From Arthrobacter stackebrandtii (lineage in GTDB: Bacteria > Actinomycetota > Actinomycetes > Actinomycetales > Micrococcaceae), in NCBI RefSeq assembly GCF_017876675.1, contig NZ_JAGIOI010000001.1, positions 3,100,001-3,164,000 of the forward strand: a DNA stretch of 64,000 nt, in the 5' to 3' direction. Of the stretch, positions 17,993 to 26,899 are shown piece after piece (positions within the stretch are counted from its first letter, which is position 1; every line of letters starts with the position of its first letter). Position numbers and translations under genes: made by a program. The notes beneath the pieces were generated by a model. It worked only from the letters and a program-made list of their open reading frames with translations. It was not told where the DNA came from and ran no database searches.

Positions 17993-19462
17993 CTAGTTTT
18001 GGTCCTGCCGGGCGATGAAGACTTCCTTGACCAGGAGCATGATGGCGGCGGCGGTGGGGATGGCGATGAGTGCCCCAAGGACACCCAGCAGGCTGCCGCC
18101 GGCGATCACCGAGATCACGGCCACGGCGCCCGGGACGGCCACGGCCTTTTGCATGATGCGCGGGGAGATGAAGTACGCCTCGAACTGGAGGTAGGCGAAG
18201 TAGCAGATGGCGTAGATGACGGCCGTCTGCCAGCCGCCGGTCAGGCTGACCGCTATGACCACGATGGCCGCAATCATGCCGCCCACCAGCGGGATAAAGG
18301 CGAGCAGGGCCACCACGAAGGCCAGCAGGACGCTGAACGGGACGTTCAGGATGCTCATGATGATGAAGGCGAAGGTGGCGTTGAGGAAGGCCACGCAGAC
18401 CTGCCCGATCACGTAGTTGCCCACTCCCCGGGTGATTTCCTCGCTGAGCTCCTCGACCCGTTCGCGGCGTGACCGGGGCGCCAGCCGGTAGGCCCACTTT
18501 TTAATGGCAGGCAGTGAGGCCAGGAAGTACAGGCTCAGCACCAGCACAATCAGGGTGCCGAACAGCCCGTTGGCGATGGTGCTGCCCACGCCCAGCACGC
18601 CGCCAAAGATGCCGCCCAGGGCCTGGGCGTCCTGGAAGAACTTGGCCACCTGTTCGTTGATGGTGTCCAGCACGTGGTACTCCACATCCAGCTGGCGGAA
18701 GAAGTCCGAGTCCAGGAAGTCCCGGATCCAGATGGGGGCCCGGACCACCAGCTGGGTGGTCTGCTCAACGATGGTGGGGATGAGCGTGGCGAAGAAGATC
18801 GCCACCAGGCCGAGCATTGCCAGCAGCACCAAGACGATGCCCAGCGGGCGGGGAACCTTTCGCTTCTCCAGCCACCGCACCACCGGATCCAGCCCCAGGG
18901 CGATGAACATGGCCGTGACAATCCACAGCAGGAGCGACTGGGTGTTGGCCAGCATGTAGCTGAAGGCCAGGGCAATGCCCACACCGACAGTCCCCATGAA
19001 GCCGAAATAGATGGGATGGCGCAGGATGCTGCTGGTGCCGGATTCGTGGGCCGGGGCCGGGGCCGGCGGCTGGTGGCCGGAGCCTTCCTCCGGCACCACG
19101 GGCAGGTCGAAGCGCACCCGCGGCTGGGCTCCCGGAATGGGCTGGCTGACTTTCTTGAGCAGCCAGGTGGGGAACGCCTTGGACTTCCTGACCACCCCGC
19201 GCCGTTGGGCTGCAGCGGCGGCCACGGGGGCGGCGGCCACCGGTGCTGCCGTGGGAGGGTCTTGCCGTGGATCCGCCGTTGCGCCCGGCTGCTGCCGGCG
19301 GGCTTCCTGGGCATCACCGTCCTGCGGCGCGCCGCCGGAAGCCCCGGCCACAGCGGCAGGCGGGACTTTTTCGCCGTCGTGCACGGCATCCTGCGCGGAC
19401 TCCGGGGCGGGGCGGTCCTGGGGTTCGGGGGCGGGCCCGCTGGTGTCGGGGGAGGAACTCAC
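17993..19462 (-). CDS. AI-2E family transporter (PF01594-like permease)
   Basis: About 489 residues. The first 130 or so are Pro/Ala/Gln-rich and disordered; the rest has about eight hydrophobic helices with the family pattern (PLGIVLVLLAMLGLVAIFF, a re-entrant VGGMIAAIVVIAVSL, and SPRIMQKAVAVPGAVAVI). The family exports small molecules, signals or ions; the name comes from TqsA and does not prove autoinducer transport. GTG 19462 is chosen because AAAGG lies eight bases before it; an in-frame TTG at 19516 is possible. Confidence 0.85.
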   Translation of the reverse strand: MSSSPDTSGPAPEPQDRPAPESAQDAVHDGEKVPPAAVAGASGGAPQDGDAQEARRQQPGATADPRQDPPTAAPVAAAPVAAAAAQRRGVVRKSKAFPTWLLKKVSQPIPGAQPRVRFDLPVVPEEGSGHQPPAPAPAHESGTSSILRHPIYFGFMGTVGVGIALAFSYMLANTQSLLLWIVTAMFIALGLDPVVRWLEKRKVPRPLGIVLVLLAMLGLVAIFFATLIPTIVEQTTQLVVRAPIWIRDFLDSDFFRQLDVEYHVLDTINEQVAKFFQDAQALGGIFGGVLGVGSTIANGLFGTLIVLVLSLYFLASLPAIKKWAYRLAPRSRRERVEELSEEITRGVGNYVIGQVCVAFLNATFAFIIMSILNVPFSVLLAFVVALLAFIPLVGGMIAAIVVIAVSLTGGWQTAVIYAICYFAYLQFEAYFISPRIMQKAVAVPGAVAVISVIAGGSLLGVLGALIAIPTAAAIMLLVKEVFIARQDQN

Positions 19463-19516
19463 TGTCTGGTGCCTTTGGATCGGGGCCGCACTGCAAGGAA
19501 TCCGGCCGGAGCTCAA

Positions 19517-19657
19517 CTATTTCTCGAGAGTACCAGCGCAGGGTGAGCACGATCACGAACCGCGGCCTTCGCGAACGTGAGAAATGTCAAAGACGTGTGA
19601 CCTATTGATAACGGTTCGGTTACTCTTGAAACTAACGATCACTGCAGTGTTCAACCA
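19517..19657. other. Divergent promoter region, AI-2E gene and large membrane protein gene
   Basis: An AT-richer stretch between two diverging genes. TACTCT at 19621-19626 is a possible -10 box for the plus-strand gene; no certain -35 box was recognised. Confidence 0.35.
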
Positions 19658-21778
19658 ATGTTAGGTATTTTCTTGCGTTCAAAAATTGCAATCGTCCTGG
19701 CGGTGCTGGGTCTCGTGGTGCTGGGACTGGGCATTGGGCAGCGGACCATCTGGCAGCCTCCTGCCTCACTGACGGCCAGCGCGCCGGCGGCGCTTTCACC
19801 CACCCCGCTGACTGTCATCAGCCCTGAGCTGCTCAAGACCCGCGACGGCAAGTTCACCTTGACCATCAAGGGCGAGGGTGTCATCCAGTTGGCCGTTGCA
19901 CGCGAGCGCGACATCAACGGGTGGGTCGGCGATGCCGCACACACCACCATTGGCGCTGCAAATGAGGAGTTCACCGCGCTGGCCGCCCAGAGCGACAAGG
20001 GCGCCGCGGAGGTGCCTAACCCGGCTGGCTCCGACATGTGGGTCTCCGAGGAAAAGGCCACCGGCGAGCTCAACTACACCTGGCAGGCGCCGGGCCACGG
20101 GGACTGGGCCCTGCTGCTCTCCTCCGACGGCAAGGCTCCTGCCCCCACCAACATCTCCATCACCGTGGAGAATGAGGTCGGCACCCCCTGGGCCGTCCCG
20201 CTGATGGTGGCCGGCTCGGCCCTGCTGGCGCTGGCCGCGCTGCTGTTCTTCATGGTGCCGCGCAAGCCGAAGCCGACGGCGGCGCCCGCTGCCGCAGTGC
20301 CCGGCCGCCGCGCCGCCGGCCGCGTACCCAACGACCCCGAAACCGGCGCCCTTGAGGTGGCCCGAATCCTGGCCGCCCGGGACAAGGCCAACGCCGCTGC
20401 CGCCCCGGCCACGATCGCCGAGCAGCAGCGCCGCACCGGCGCCACACCCGCTCCCGTGTCCGACGGCGGTGCAGGCGCGGCCCCCGCGGCCCCCGCCGGT
20501 GATGCCGCCTCGGCACTGCCCCGGACCCTGCAGGGCCCGGCAGACGATGCCGCCCCCGTGGAGGAGCAGCCCGCCAAGGACAACGATGACGACCACGACG
20601 GTCCCGCCGGTCCCGGCACCGGCGGCGGCACCCGATACCGCCGCCCGGGCGGGTCCGACGGCTCCAGCCGCCGCGAAAACCGAAAGCGCTGGGACGACGG
20701 GCGGTCCATGAGCGTGAAGGCGCGTTGGGGCGCCGCGCTGGCAGCCGTGCTCCTGGCCGGCAGCATCAGCCCGGCCATGGCTGAGGAGACCACCCCCGCC
20801 CCGGACCCCGCAGCCAGCACTGCCCCGGCATCCGATGCCGCCACGCCGGCCGCGGACCCCAGCGCCACGCCGTCGGCCAGCCCCGCCCCGGAAGCGGCCG
20901 CCGCCGGCTTCCCCAACCTTCTGGCCAGCCAGGTCGAACGCATCGCCGCGGCCGTGGCCACCACCGTGGGTTCCGGGGACAACTCCCGCAACGCCAAGGA
21001 CCTCGAACCGCGCGTGGCCGGCATGGCGCTGCAAATGCGCACGGCCAACTACCAGGTGCGCGCCTCGGTGGAGAGCGAGCCGGCCCCGGAGCCGGTCAAC
21101 GCAACGAAGCTGCTGTCCCAGGTTGTGTCCACCAAGGCCGACTGGCCCCGCTCGGCAATGCTTGTCACAAAGGGCGCCAACAACGAGCTGCCGCAGCTGC
21201 TCACCCTGGTCCAGGCCAACCCCCGCGAGAGCTACAAGCTGGTCCAGGCCACACCGCTGCTGCCCGGCCAGACGTTCCCCAAGGTTGACAAGGAAGGCAC
21301 ATCCGAGGTGAAGATCGACTCGGGCGACGGGCTGCTCATGCCACCGGATTCAGCCATCGCCGCACTGAGCGATCGCCTGACCAAGCCGGACAGCCAGTAC
21401 ATTGACACGTTCAAGGACAACCTCTACATCACCAGTGTCCAGGACCTGCAGAAGCAGATCGCGGACAACGCCAAGGATGCCGACTACGTCTTCAGCCACA
21501 CGGGCGACCTCGACTCGGTGGTGTCCCTGCGCACGGCCGACGGCGGTGCCATGGTTGTGGTGGGCTACACCTTCGGCATTGACGCCACCAGCAAGGCTGA
21601 CGCCACGCTGACCGTGGGCGACGACGCCGCCGTGTTCACGGGCGGAAAGGAAACCACCAAGGGGTTCAACCTCAGCTATGCCGAACCGGTTGTCATCTAC
21701 ATCCCGCCGGCCGGCGGCGACACCCAGCTGAATGTGATTTCGGCCAACCGTGCGCTGGTTGGCGGGTCCTTCAAGTAG
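19658..21778 (+). CDS. Large multi-segment membrane protein of unknown function with internal signal-like segment
   Basis: A 706-residue protein I do not recognise. N-terminal helix (about 8-27), an extracytoplasmic beta-rich domain (28-183), second helix (184-207), a Pro/Ala-rich, low-complexity linker (208-350), a third hydrophobic segment that looks exactly like a Sec signal peptide (residues 351-375, MSVKARWG ... SPAMA, then EETT), and a C-terminal extracytoplasmic domain of about 300 residues. The topology is consistent for one protein (out-in-out). Met351 (ATG 20708) could also start a separate 356-residue secreted protein. It ends at a clear terminator. Confidence 0.75.
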   Translation: MLGIFLRSKIAIVLAVLGLVVLGLGIGQRTIWQPPASLTASAPAALSPTPLTVISPELLKTRDGKFTLTIKGEGVIQLAVARERDINGWVGDAAHTTIGAANEEFTALAAQSDKGAAEVPNPAGSDMWVSEEKATGELNYTWQAPGHGDWALLLSSDGKAPAPTNISITVENEVGTPWAVPLMVAGSALLALAALLFFMVPRKPKPTAAPAAAVPGRRAAGRVPNDPETGALEVARILAARDKANAAAAPATIAEQQRRTGATPAPVSDGGAGAAPAAPAGDAASALPRTLQGPADDAAPVEEQPAKDNDDDHDGPAGPGTGGGTRYRRPGGSDGSSRRENRKRWDDGRSMSVKARWGAALAAVLLAGSISPAMAEETTPAPDPAASTAPASDAATPAADPSATPSASPAPEAAAAGFPNLLASQVERIAAAVATTVGSGDNSRNAKDLEPRVAGMALQMRTANYQVRASVESEPAPEPVNATKLLSQVVSTKADWPRSAMLVTKGANNELPQLLTLVQANPRESYKLVQATPLLPGQTFPKVDKEGTSEVKIDSGDGLLMPPDSAIAALSDRLTKPDSQYIDTFKDNLYITSVQDLQKQIADNAKDADYVFSHTGDLDSVVSLRTADGGAMVVVGYTFGIDATSKADATLTVGDDAAVFTGGKETTKGFNLSYAEPVVIYIPPAGGDTQLNVISANRALVGGSFK

Positions 21779-21786
21779 CAGCCGAC

Positions 21787-21814
21787 AGGGCGGGCGCCAC
21801 AGGGTGCCCGCCCT
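21787..21814 (+). terminator. Rho-independent terminator
   Basis: A 12-bp stem (21787-21798 with 21803-21814, one G-U pair), loop ACAG, followed by TTTC; nine bases after the stop of the large membrane protein gene. Confidence 0.75.
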
Positions 21815-21872
21815 TTCGCAAGCCAAGTTTCACCCGTGGCGAGAACTGCAGACCGCCCCGGGCCCAGCGAGT

Positions 21873-21878
21873 TAGAGT
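21873..21878 (+). promoter_or_regulatory. -10 box (TAGAGT) of leaderless YbbN-like gene
   Basis: TAGAGT ends six bases before ATG 21885, leaderless spacing. Confidence 0.55.
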
Positions 21879-21884
21879 GAGTCA

Positions 21885-22826
21885 ATGAGCCAAAATAGCC
21901 CACTTCCTGCCAACGGCACGCCCGGGATCAACCTGCGTGGCGCCGTCGACCTTTCAGCCTTGAAGACCCGGGCCGCGGCGGCCGCATCCGGGGCCCCCGC
22001 CGGCGGTTCGCCGTTCGCGGTCGACGTCAATGAGCAGAGTTTCCAGGAATTTGTCCAGCTGTCCCAAAAGGTGCCCGTTGTGGTTTCGCTGGGGTCCGGC
22101 CGCTCGCACCAGTCGGCGCAGCTGAACCTGGTGCTGGAAAAGCTCATGAACGACAACGGCGGCAAGATTGCCCTGGGCCGCGTGGATGTTGACTCCAGCC
22201 CGCAGATTGCCCAGGCATTCGGCATCACCGCCGTCCCCACCGTCATCGCGCTGATCAACGGCCAGCCGGTGCCCATGTTTGAAGGCGAGCTGCCCGAGGC
22301 CCAGATTCAGGAGTTCCTGACCGAACTGCTCAAGGTGGCTGCCAGCAACGGCGTCACGGGTTCGCTGGGCGGGGACGCGGCGCAGGCCCCCGAGGAGCCG
22401 CCGCTGCCGCCGCTGCACCAGGCGGCCCGGGACGCGATCGACGCCGGCGACCTGGCCCTCGCGCAGGCCAGCTACGAAAAGGCCCTGGCCGAAATGCCGG
22501 CCGATGCGGCGGCCAAGATCGGCCTGGCCCAGGTGCACCTGATGCGCCGGGCCGCGGAGATCAATGTGGTCCAGGCCGAGGAGTTCCGGGCCCGTGCGGC
22601 CGGGGACCAGGACGACCTGGAAGCCGCGCTTGCGGTGGCGGACCTCGACGTCACCGGGGGCCACGTGGAGGACGCGCTGGCCCGGCTGGTCGCCTACATA
22701 GGCACCCACTTTGGGCCCGAGCGCGACGAGGTGCGCGTCCGGCTGCTCGAGCTGTACGACGTCGTCGGGGTCAGCGACCCCCGCGTCTCCGCTTCCCGCC
22801 AGGCACTGGCCCGCGCCCTGTTCTAG
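21885..22826 (+). CDS. YbbN/CnoX-like thioredoxin-fold protein with TPR-type C-terminus
   Basis: A 313-residue protein. The region about 45-150 has a thioredoxin fold (FGITAVPTVIALINGQPV is the cis-Pro region), but the CxxC site is replaced by SGRSHQS, so it cannot be an oxidoreductase. The C-terminal 140 residues form helical repeats as in YbbN, a holdase/co-chaperone that works with DnaK and GroEL in other bacteria. It stands alone between two terminators and has its own leaderless promoter. Confidence 0.82.
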   Translation: MSQNSPLPANGTPGINLRGAVDLSALKTRAAAAASGAPAGGSPFAVDVNEQSFQEFVQLSQKVPVVVSLGSGRSHQSAQLNLVLEKLMNDNGGKIALGRVDVDSSPQIAQAFGITAVPTVIALINGQPVPMFEGELPEAQIQEFLTELLKVAASNGVTGSLGGDAAQAPEEPPLPPLHQAARDAIDAGDLALAQASYEKALAEMPADAAAKIGLAQVHLMRRAAEINVVQAEEFRARAAGDQDDLEAALAVADLDVTGGHVEDALARLVAYIGTHFGPERDEVRVRLLELYDVVGVSDPRVSASRQALARALF

Positions 22827-22850
22827 GCACGTCCGCGTGCCCGCAGGCGT

Positions 22851-22877
22851 GGCCCCCAAATGCGTCATTTGGGGGCC
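22851..22877 (+). terminator. Rho-independent terminator
   Basis: A perfect 12-bp stem (22851-22862 with 22866-22877), loop CGT, followed by ATTTCTGTTT; it ends the YbbN-like transcript. Confidence 0.85.
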
Positions 22878-22995
22878 ATTTCTGTTTCCCGGCGGCAAGC
22901 GCAGCCGCCCGGTCGCACCGCGGTGAAGGGCAGAAAGGGCCGCCAGGCAGGCAAAGTCATCCTTTGGGATAAGTCACAGCTGGCTCTCAGATTGT

Positions 22996-23001
22996 TAGTC
23001 T
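22996..23001 (+). promoter_or_regulatory. -10 box (TAGTCT) of leaderless ABC ATPase gene
   Basis: TAGTCT ends six bases before ATG 23008. Confidence 0.55.
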
Positions 23002-23007
23002 GGCAGC

Positions 23008-23799
23008 ATGACTAACCCTATTGCGCCCTCGTCCGGCGGGGCACGGCCGCCGGCCCTGTCCATCCGTGGAATCGCCAAGCGCTTTGGCGAGAAGATCGCC
23101 GTCGACAACATCTACCTGGACGTCCCCGCTGGTTCCTTTTATGGTCTCGTGGGGCCCAACGGGGCCGGCAAGACCACCTCCCTTTCCATGGCCACGGGCC
23201 TGCTCCGTCCGGATGCCGGGCAGGTGTTTGTCCAGGGCGTGGATGTGTGGGCCCAGCCCCTGGAGGCCAAGAAGCTCATGGGCCTGCTGCCCGACGGCGT
23301 GCGCCTGTTCGACCGCCTCAGCGGCGAGCAGCTGGTGACGTATGCCGGCCTTCTGCGCGGCATGGACAAGGACACGGTGGCGGAGCGGGTCAAGGACCTG
23401 CTGGCTGCACTGGACCTGACCAAGGATGCCGGCACCCTCGTGGTGGACTACTCCGCGGGCATGACCAAGAAGATCGCCCTGGCGGCGGCACTGATCCATG
23501 CGCCCAGCCTTCTGGTGCTGGATGAACCGTTTGAGTCCGTTGACCCGGTTTCCGCGGCAAACATTCGCGACATCCTCCACGACTACGTCAACTCCGGCGG
23601 CACCGTCATCGTCTCCAGCCATGTCATGGACCTGGTCCAGCGCATGTGCGACCATGTGGCCGTCATTGCCGCCGGCCGCGTCCTGGCAGCCGGCACGGTG
23701 GATGAAGTCCGCGGCGAAATGAGCCTGGAAGACAAGTTCGTGGAACTCGTCGGCGGCCGGAACCAGACAGCGGGGTTGCAGTGGTTGCGCACCTCCTAA
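23008..23799 (+). CDS. ABC transporter ATP-binding protein
   Basis: A 263-residue nucleotide-binding domain with Walker A GPNGAGKT, Walker B LLVLDEPFESVDP and switch His in VIVSSHVMDL. The signature motif is YSAGMTKK where most ABC proteins have LSGGQ; this variant is common in exporter ATPases of this subgroup. The C-terminal part of the gene overlaps the permease gene by 19 bp, so the two products are made together. The substrate is unknown; homologous pairs are ABC-2 type exporters. Confidence 0.9.
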   Translation: MTNPIAPSSGGARPPALSIRGIAKRFGEKIAVDNIYLDVPAGSFYGLVGPNGAGKTTSLSMATGLLRPDAGQVFVQGVDVWAQPLEAKKLMGLLPDGVRLFDRLSGEQLVTYAGLLRGMDKDTVAERVKDLLAALDLTKDAGTLVVDYSAGMTKKIALAAALIHAPSLLVLDEPFESVDPVSAANIRDILHDYVNSGGTVIVSSHVMDLVQRMCDHVAVIAAGRVLAAGTVDEVRGEMSLEDKFVELVGGRNQTAGLQWLRTS

Positions 23800-25364
23800 A
23801 ACTTAAGATCGACCTGCTGCGCAACTCCATCAAGCGCACACCGTGGCAGCTGGTGGGACTGATCCTCGGGGGCCTGTACGGCCTGGGCATGCTGGTCATG
23901 ATCCTTGTGGGCCTGGCCGCACTGGGGGCCGCCGACACCGAGCTGATCGGCACCATCCTGGTCCTGGCCGGGGCCGCCCTGTTTGTGGGCTGGCTTGTCA
24001 TCCCCGTGGTGCTTTCCGGCCTGGACATGACCCTGGACCCGGCCCGGTTCACCACCTACGCCATCCCCATGCGGAGCCTCCTGGCCGGCCTGGCGCTCTC
24101 CAGCTTCATTGGCATCCCCGGGCTCATCACCCTGGTCGCCGCCATGGGCACCGCCGCCGCCTACTGGAGGCACCCCGTCGCGGCGGCTGCCGCACTGGTC
24201 TGCGGCGCCCTGGCGGCACTGACCTGCGTCGTGGCGTCCCGGGCCATCACCGCAGCAAGCACCAGCCTCGCCTCCTCGCGCCGCTTCAAGGACGTCAGCG
24301 GGATCGTCATGCTCGTGCCGCTGATGCTGCTTGGCCCCATCATGGCCGGCATCACCACGGGACTGAACGACTTTTCCTCCTACCTGCCGAAGCTGGCCAA
24401 CACCCTGTCGTGGACGCCGCTCGGCGCCGTCTGGGCTGTTCCGGCCGACATCGCCCGCGGTGCCTTCGGCCCGGCGGCCTTGAAGTTCCTGATCGCGCTG
24501 GCAACCCTCGCGGTGCTGGCATGGATCTGGAAGGTGTGCCTGGCCAAGGCCCTGGTCACCCCCGCCTACGGCGGCAGCACCAGCCGCAGTGCGGGCAAGA
24601 TGGGCTTCTTTGGCGTGTTCCCGCAGACCCCGGCCGGGGCCGTCGCGGCCCGCTGCCTCACGTACTGGTTCCGGGACCCCCGCTACAGTGCGGGCCTGAT
24701 CATTGCACCGCTTTTGCCCCTGGTCCTGGTATTTGCCGCATCGCAGGCCGGCGGTCTCGCCTCGATGGGGCTCATCCTCGGCTATGGAGGGGCGTTCGCC
24801 GCGTTCCTGGTGGCCTGGAGCATCTCATCGGACATCTCGTACGACAACACGGCCTTCGCACTGCATCTGGCCACGGGCCTTTCGGGCCGCGACGACAGGA
24901 CCGGACGTGTCATGGCAGCCGCCGTGCTGGCCCTTCCGCTGGGCCTGCTGTTCACCCTTGCCGGGGCCATTGCGTCCGGGGACTGGGCCGCCTACCCGGG
25001 CATGCTGGGACTCATGCTGGCCGCAACAGGCGCTGGACTGGGACTGGCCAGCGTCTTCTCTGCCCAGTTCACCATGAACGTGCCGCTGCCGGGGGAGAGC
25101 CCCATGAAGGCGAAACCGGGCAACAGCTTCTTCGCCACACTGGTGCAGATGGGCGGGTTCTTCGGCGCGGCTGTCCTTGCGGCGCCCGTGGCTGTGTTCC
25201 TGGTCATTGACCTGGTCCAGGGCCAGACGGCGTTTGCCTGGGCGGCCTGCGCTGTGGGTGCCGTATTGGCAGTGGTGTACGTGCTGGTGGGCATCAAGGT
25301 GGGTGCTGCGCTTTATAACAAGCGCGCCCCTGAATTGTTGCTTGCCGTTTCTGTGGACCGGTGA
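23781..25364 (+). CDS. ABC transporter permease (12-TM ABC-2 type)
   Basis: A 527-residue membrane protein with about twelve hydrophobic helices and no periplasmic domain of size. It starts with GTG 23781 inside the end of the ATPase gene, giving MVAHLLKLKIDLLRNS. The last cytoplasmic loop contains NVPLPGESPMKAKPGNSF. With the ATPase upstream it would make an exporter; the length allows one polypeptide to fill the role of two half-permeases. No substrate clue is present in the neighbours. Confidence 0.87.
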   Translation: MVAHLLKLKIDLLRNSIKRTPWQLVGLILGGLYGLGMLVMILVGLAALGAADTELIGTILVLAGAALFVGWLVIPVVLSGLDMTLDPARFTTYAIPMRSLLAGLALSSFIGIPGLITLVAAMGTAAAYWRHPVAAAAALVCGALAALTCVVASRAITAASTSLASSRRFKDVSGIVMLVPLMLLGPIMAGITTGLNDFSSYLPKLANTLSWTPLGAVWAVPADIARGAFGPAALKFLIALATLAVLAWIWKVCLAKALVTPAYGGSTSRSAGKMGFFGVFPQTPAGAVAARCLTYWFRDPRYSAGLIIAPLLPLVLVFAASQAGGLASMGLILGYGGAFAAFLVAWSISSDISYDNTAFALHLATGLSGRDDRTGRVMAAAVLALPLGLLFTLAGAIASGDWAAYPGMLGLMLAATGAGLGLASVFSAQFTMNVPLPGESPMKAKPGNSFFATLVQMGGFFGAAVLAAPVAVFLVIDLVQGQTAFAWAACAVGAVLAVVYVLVGIKVGAALYNKRAPELLLAVSVDR

Positions 25365-25372
25365 CATCTCGA

Positions 25373-25378
25373 TAGTCT
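25373..25378 (+). promoter_or_regulatory. Possible -10 box (TAGTCT) for nagB
   Basis: TAGTCT lies 54 bases before the nagB ATG, leaving a short leader that includes the AAAGGAAG ribosome site. No -35 box is clear. Confidence 0.4.
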
Positions 25379-25432
25379 TAGGGCTGGACCAAATCAAGGC
25401 ACGGCAGAAAGCCACGAAAGGAAGCGTGTTTC

Positions 25433-26215
25433 ATGGAGGTCATCATCCTCCCGAGCAGCAAGGAAATTGGGGCGCTTGCCGCCGACTCGATCGAGGCACT
25501 GGTGCGCAACAAGCCCAACGCCGTGATCGGGCTGGCAACAGGGTCCTCGCCGCTGCCCATTTATGACGAACTCGCCCGCCGCCACACGGAGGAAGGCTTG
25601 AGCTTTGCCCAGGCCAGCGGCTTCGCCCTTGACGAGTACGTGGGACTGCCCGAGGGGCACTACGAGTCCTACCGGGAGGTCATCCGCCGCGAGTTCACCA
25701 ACCGCGTGGACGTGGCTGCGGAGAACGTCCATGGACCCAACGGCTCCAGCCAGGACGTCGAGGCGGCGTGCCAGGCCTACGAGGATGCCATCAAGGCTGC
25801 CGGCGGCATAGACCTGCAGATCCTGGGCGTTGGCACCAACGGCCACATCGGCTTCAACGAGCCCGGCTCCTCGCTGGCCTCGCGCACCCGCATCAAGACG
25901 CTGGCCGAGCAGACGCGCCAGGACAACGCGCGGTTCTTCGACAGCATCGCGCAGGTGCCGCACCACGTGGTGACTCAGGGCCTGGGCACCATCATGGATG
26001 CCCGCCACCTGGTCCTCGTGGCCTTCGGTGCCGGCAAGGCCGACGCCGTCCGCGACTTCGTTGAGGGTCCGGTCTCGGCTTCCTGCCCGGCATCCATCCT
26101 GCAGTTCCACCCCCGCGCCACCGTCATCATTGACGAGGCTGCCGCGTCCAAGCTGGCCGGTGCGGCAACGTACCGCCACGCCTACGACAACAAGCCCGCC
26201 TGGCAGGGCGTCTAG
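25433..26215 (+). CDS. nagB: Glucosamine-6-phosphate deaminase
   Basis: Converts glucosamine-6-P to fructose-6-P and ammonia, the step after NagA. The 260-residue chain shows FALDEYVGL with the proton-abstracting Asp, ILGVGTNGHIGFNEP with the Asp-His pair of the ring-opening site, and GLATGSSPLP, the phosphate loop. AAAGGAAG precedes the ATG. nagA is separate, 10 kb upstream on the other strand, so the two are not in one operon here; no nag-type GntR regulator is in the window. Confidence 0.95.
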   Translation: MEVIILPSSKEIGALAADSIEALVRNKPNAVIGLATGSSPLPIYDELARRHTEEGLSFAQASGFALDEYVGLPEGHYESYREVIRREFTNRVDVAAENVHGPNGSSQDVEAACQAYEDAIKAAGGIDLQILGVGTNGHIGFNEPGSSLASRTRIKTLAEQTRQDNARFFDSIAQVPHHVVTQGLGTIMDARHLVLVAFGAGKADAVRDFVEGPVSASCPASILQFHPRATVIIDEAAASKLAGAATYRHAYDNKPAWQGV

Positions 26216-26455
26216 CCGCATCGGCGGTTGGGCGCGCCCACCGCCGCGAGGCTCCCGCTTTGAGCCGGCAAGCAGTGGGAGCCGCCGTCGTGCTTTAAGC
26301 CGGCAAACCCGCCGGGCCGGGGGAGATGCGGGCCAACCGCGTCCCCGCACTGTTGAGATGCGGGATGACGGCGGATGTGCGGTGTTGGTCACGTCGATAT
26401 CCCAGATCTCGCCGGGAAGGGGCGTTGCCTCGGTGAGTCGCGGACGTGAAGACGC
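26216..26455. other. Non-coding gap with two hairpins after nagB
   Basis: The first stem is CGGCGGTTGGGCG with CGCCCACCGCCG (26222-26246, one bulge); the second is GGCTCCCGCT with AGTGGGAGCC (26250-26283) followed by GCTTTAA. One of them may terminate nagB. GAGATGCGGG occurs twice (near 26321 and 26355). No ORF with family features is seen. Confidence 0.5.
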
Positions 26456-26461
26456 TAGACT
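26456..26461 (+). promoter_or_regulatory. -10 box (TAGACT) of leaderless DUF3039 gene
   Basis: TAGACT ends six bases before ATG 26468. Confidence 0.55.
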
Positions 26462-26467
26462 GGACGC

Positions 26468-26794
26468 ATGAGTTTGCCTCCAGATCCCTTTGAGAATGAT
26501 CCGCTGCACGGCCCCGGCCAGACCGGCGGCTCCACCGCCGTGATCGAGCGCCAGGAACTGCGGCAGGAAGTCGAGCCTGGCGACAGCGAGAGGTTCTCGC
26601 ACTATGTCCGCAAGGAAAAGATCATGGAATCGGCCATGACCGGCGAGCCCGTGGTGGCCCTGTGCGGCAAGGTTTGGACGCCGGGGCGCGACCCCCAGAA
26701 GTTCCCCGTCTGCCCGGAATGCAAGGAAGTCTACGACGGCTTGCGGCCCGAGGGCGGCGGCAAGGGCAAGGGCCCGAAGAAGCCCAAGAAGTAG
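26468..26794 (+). CDS. DUF3039 family protein
   Basis: A 108-residue actinobacterial protein with a helical acidic N-terminus, the conserved region RFSHYVRKEKI, a CGK ... FPVCPECKEVYDGL segment with a CxxC-type pair plus an upstream Cys that could bind zinc, and a Lys/Gly-rich tail. In actinobacteria DUF3039 genes commonly precede a DEAD/DEAH helicase, as here. Function unknown; a role with nucleic acids is a guess from the neighbour and the basic tail. Confidence 0.85.
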   Translation: MSLPPDPFENDPLHGPGQTGGSTAVIERQELRQEVEPGDSERFSHYVRKEKIMESAMTGEPVVALCGKVWTPGRDPQKFPVCPECKEVYDGLRPEGGGKGKGPKKPKK

Positions 26795-26899
26795 CCCGGG
26801 CCTGTAAACAATGATTCAAACGGCGGACCGCCGTTGCTTGGCCGTGCCCGGAATTGGGTGCGGATGCTGGAAAGACGTGACTAGGATGGCGGTAATTTC

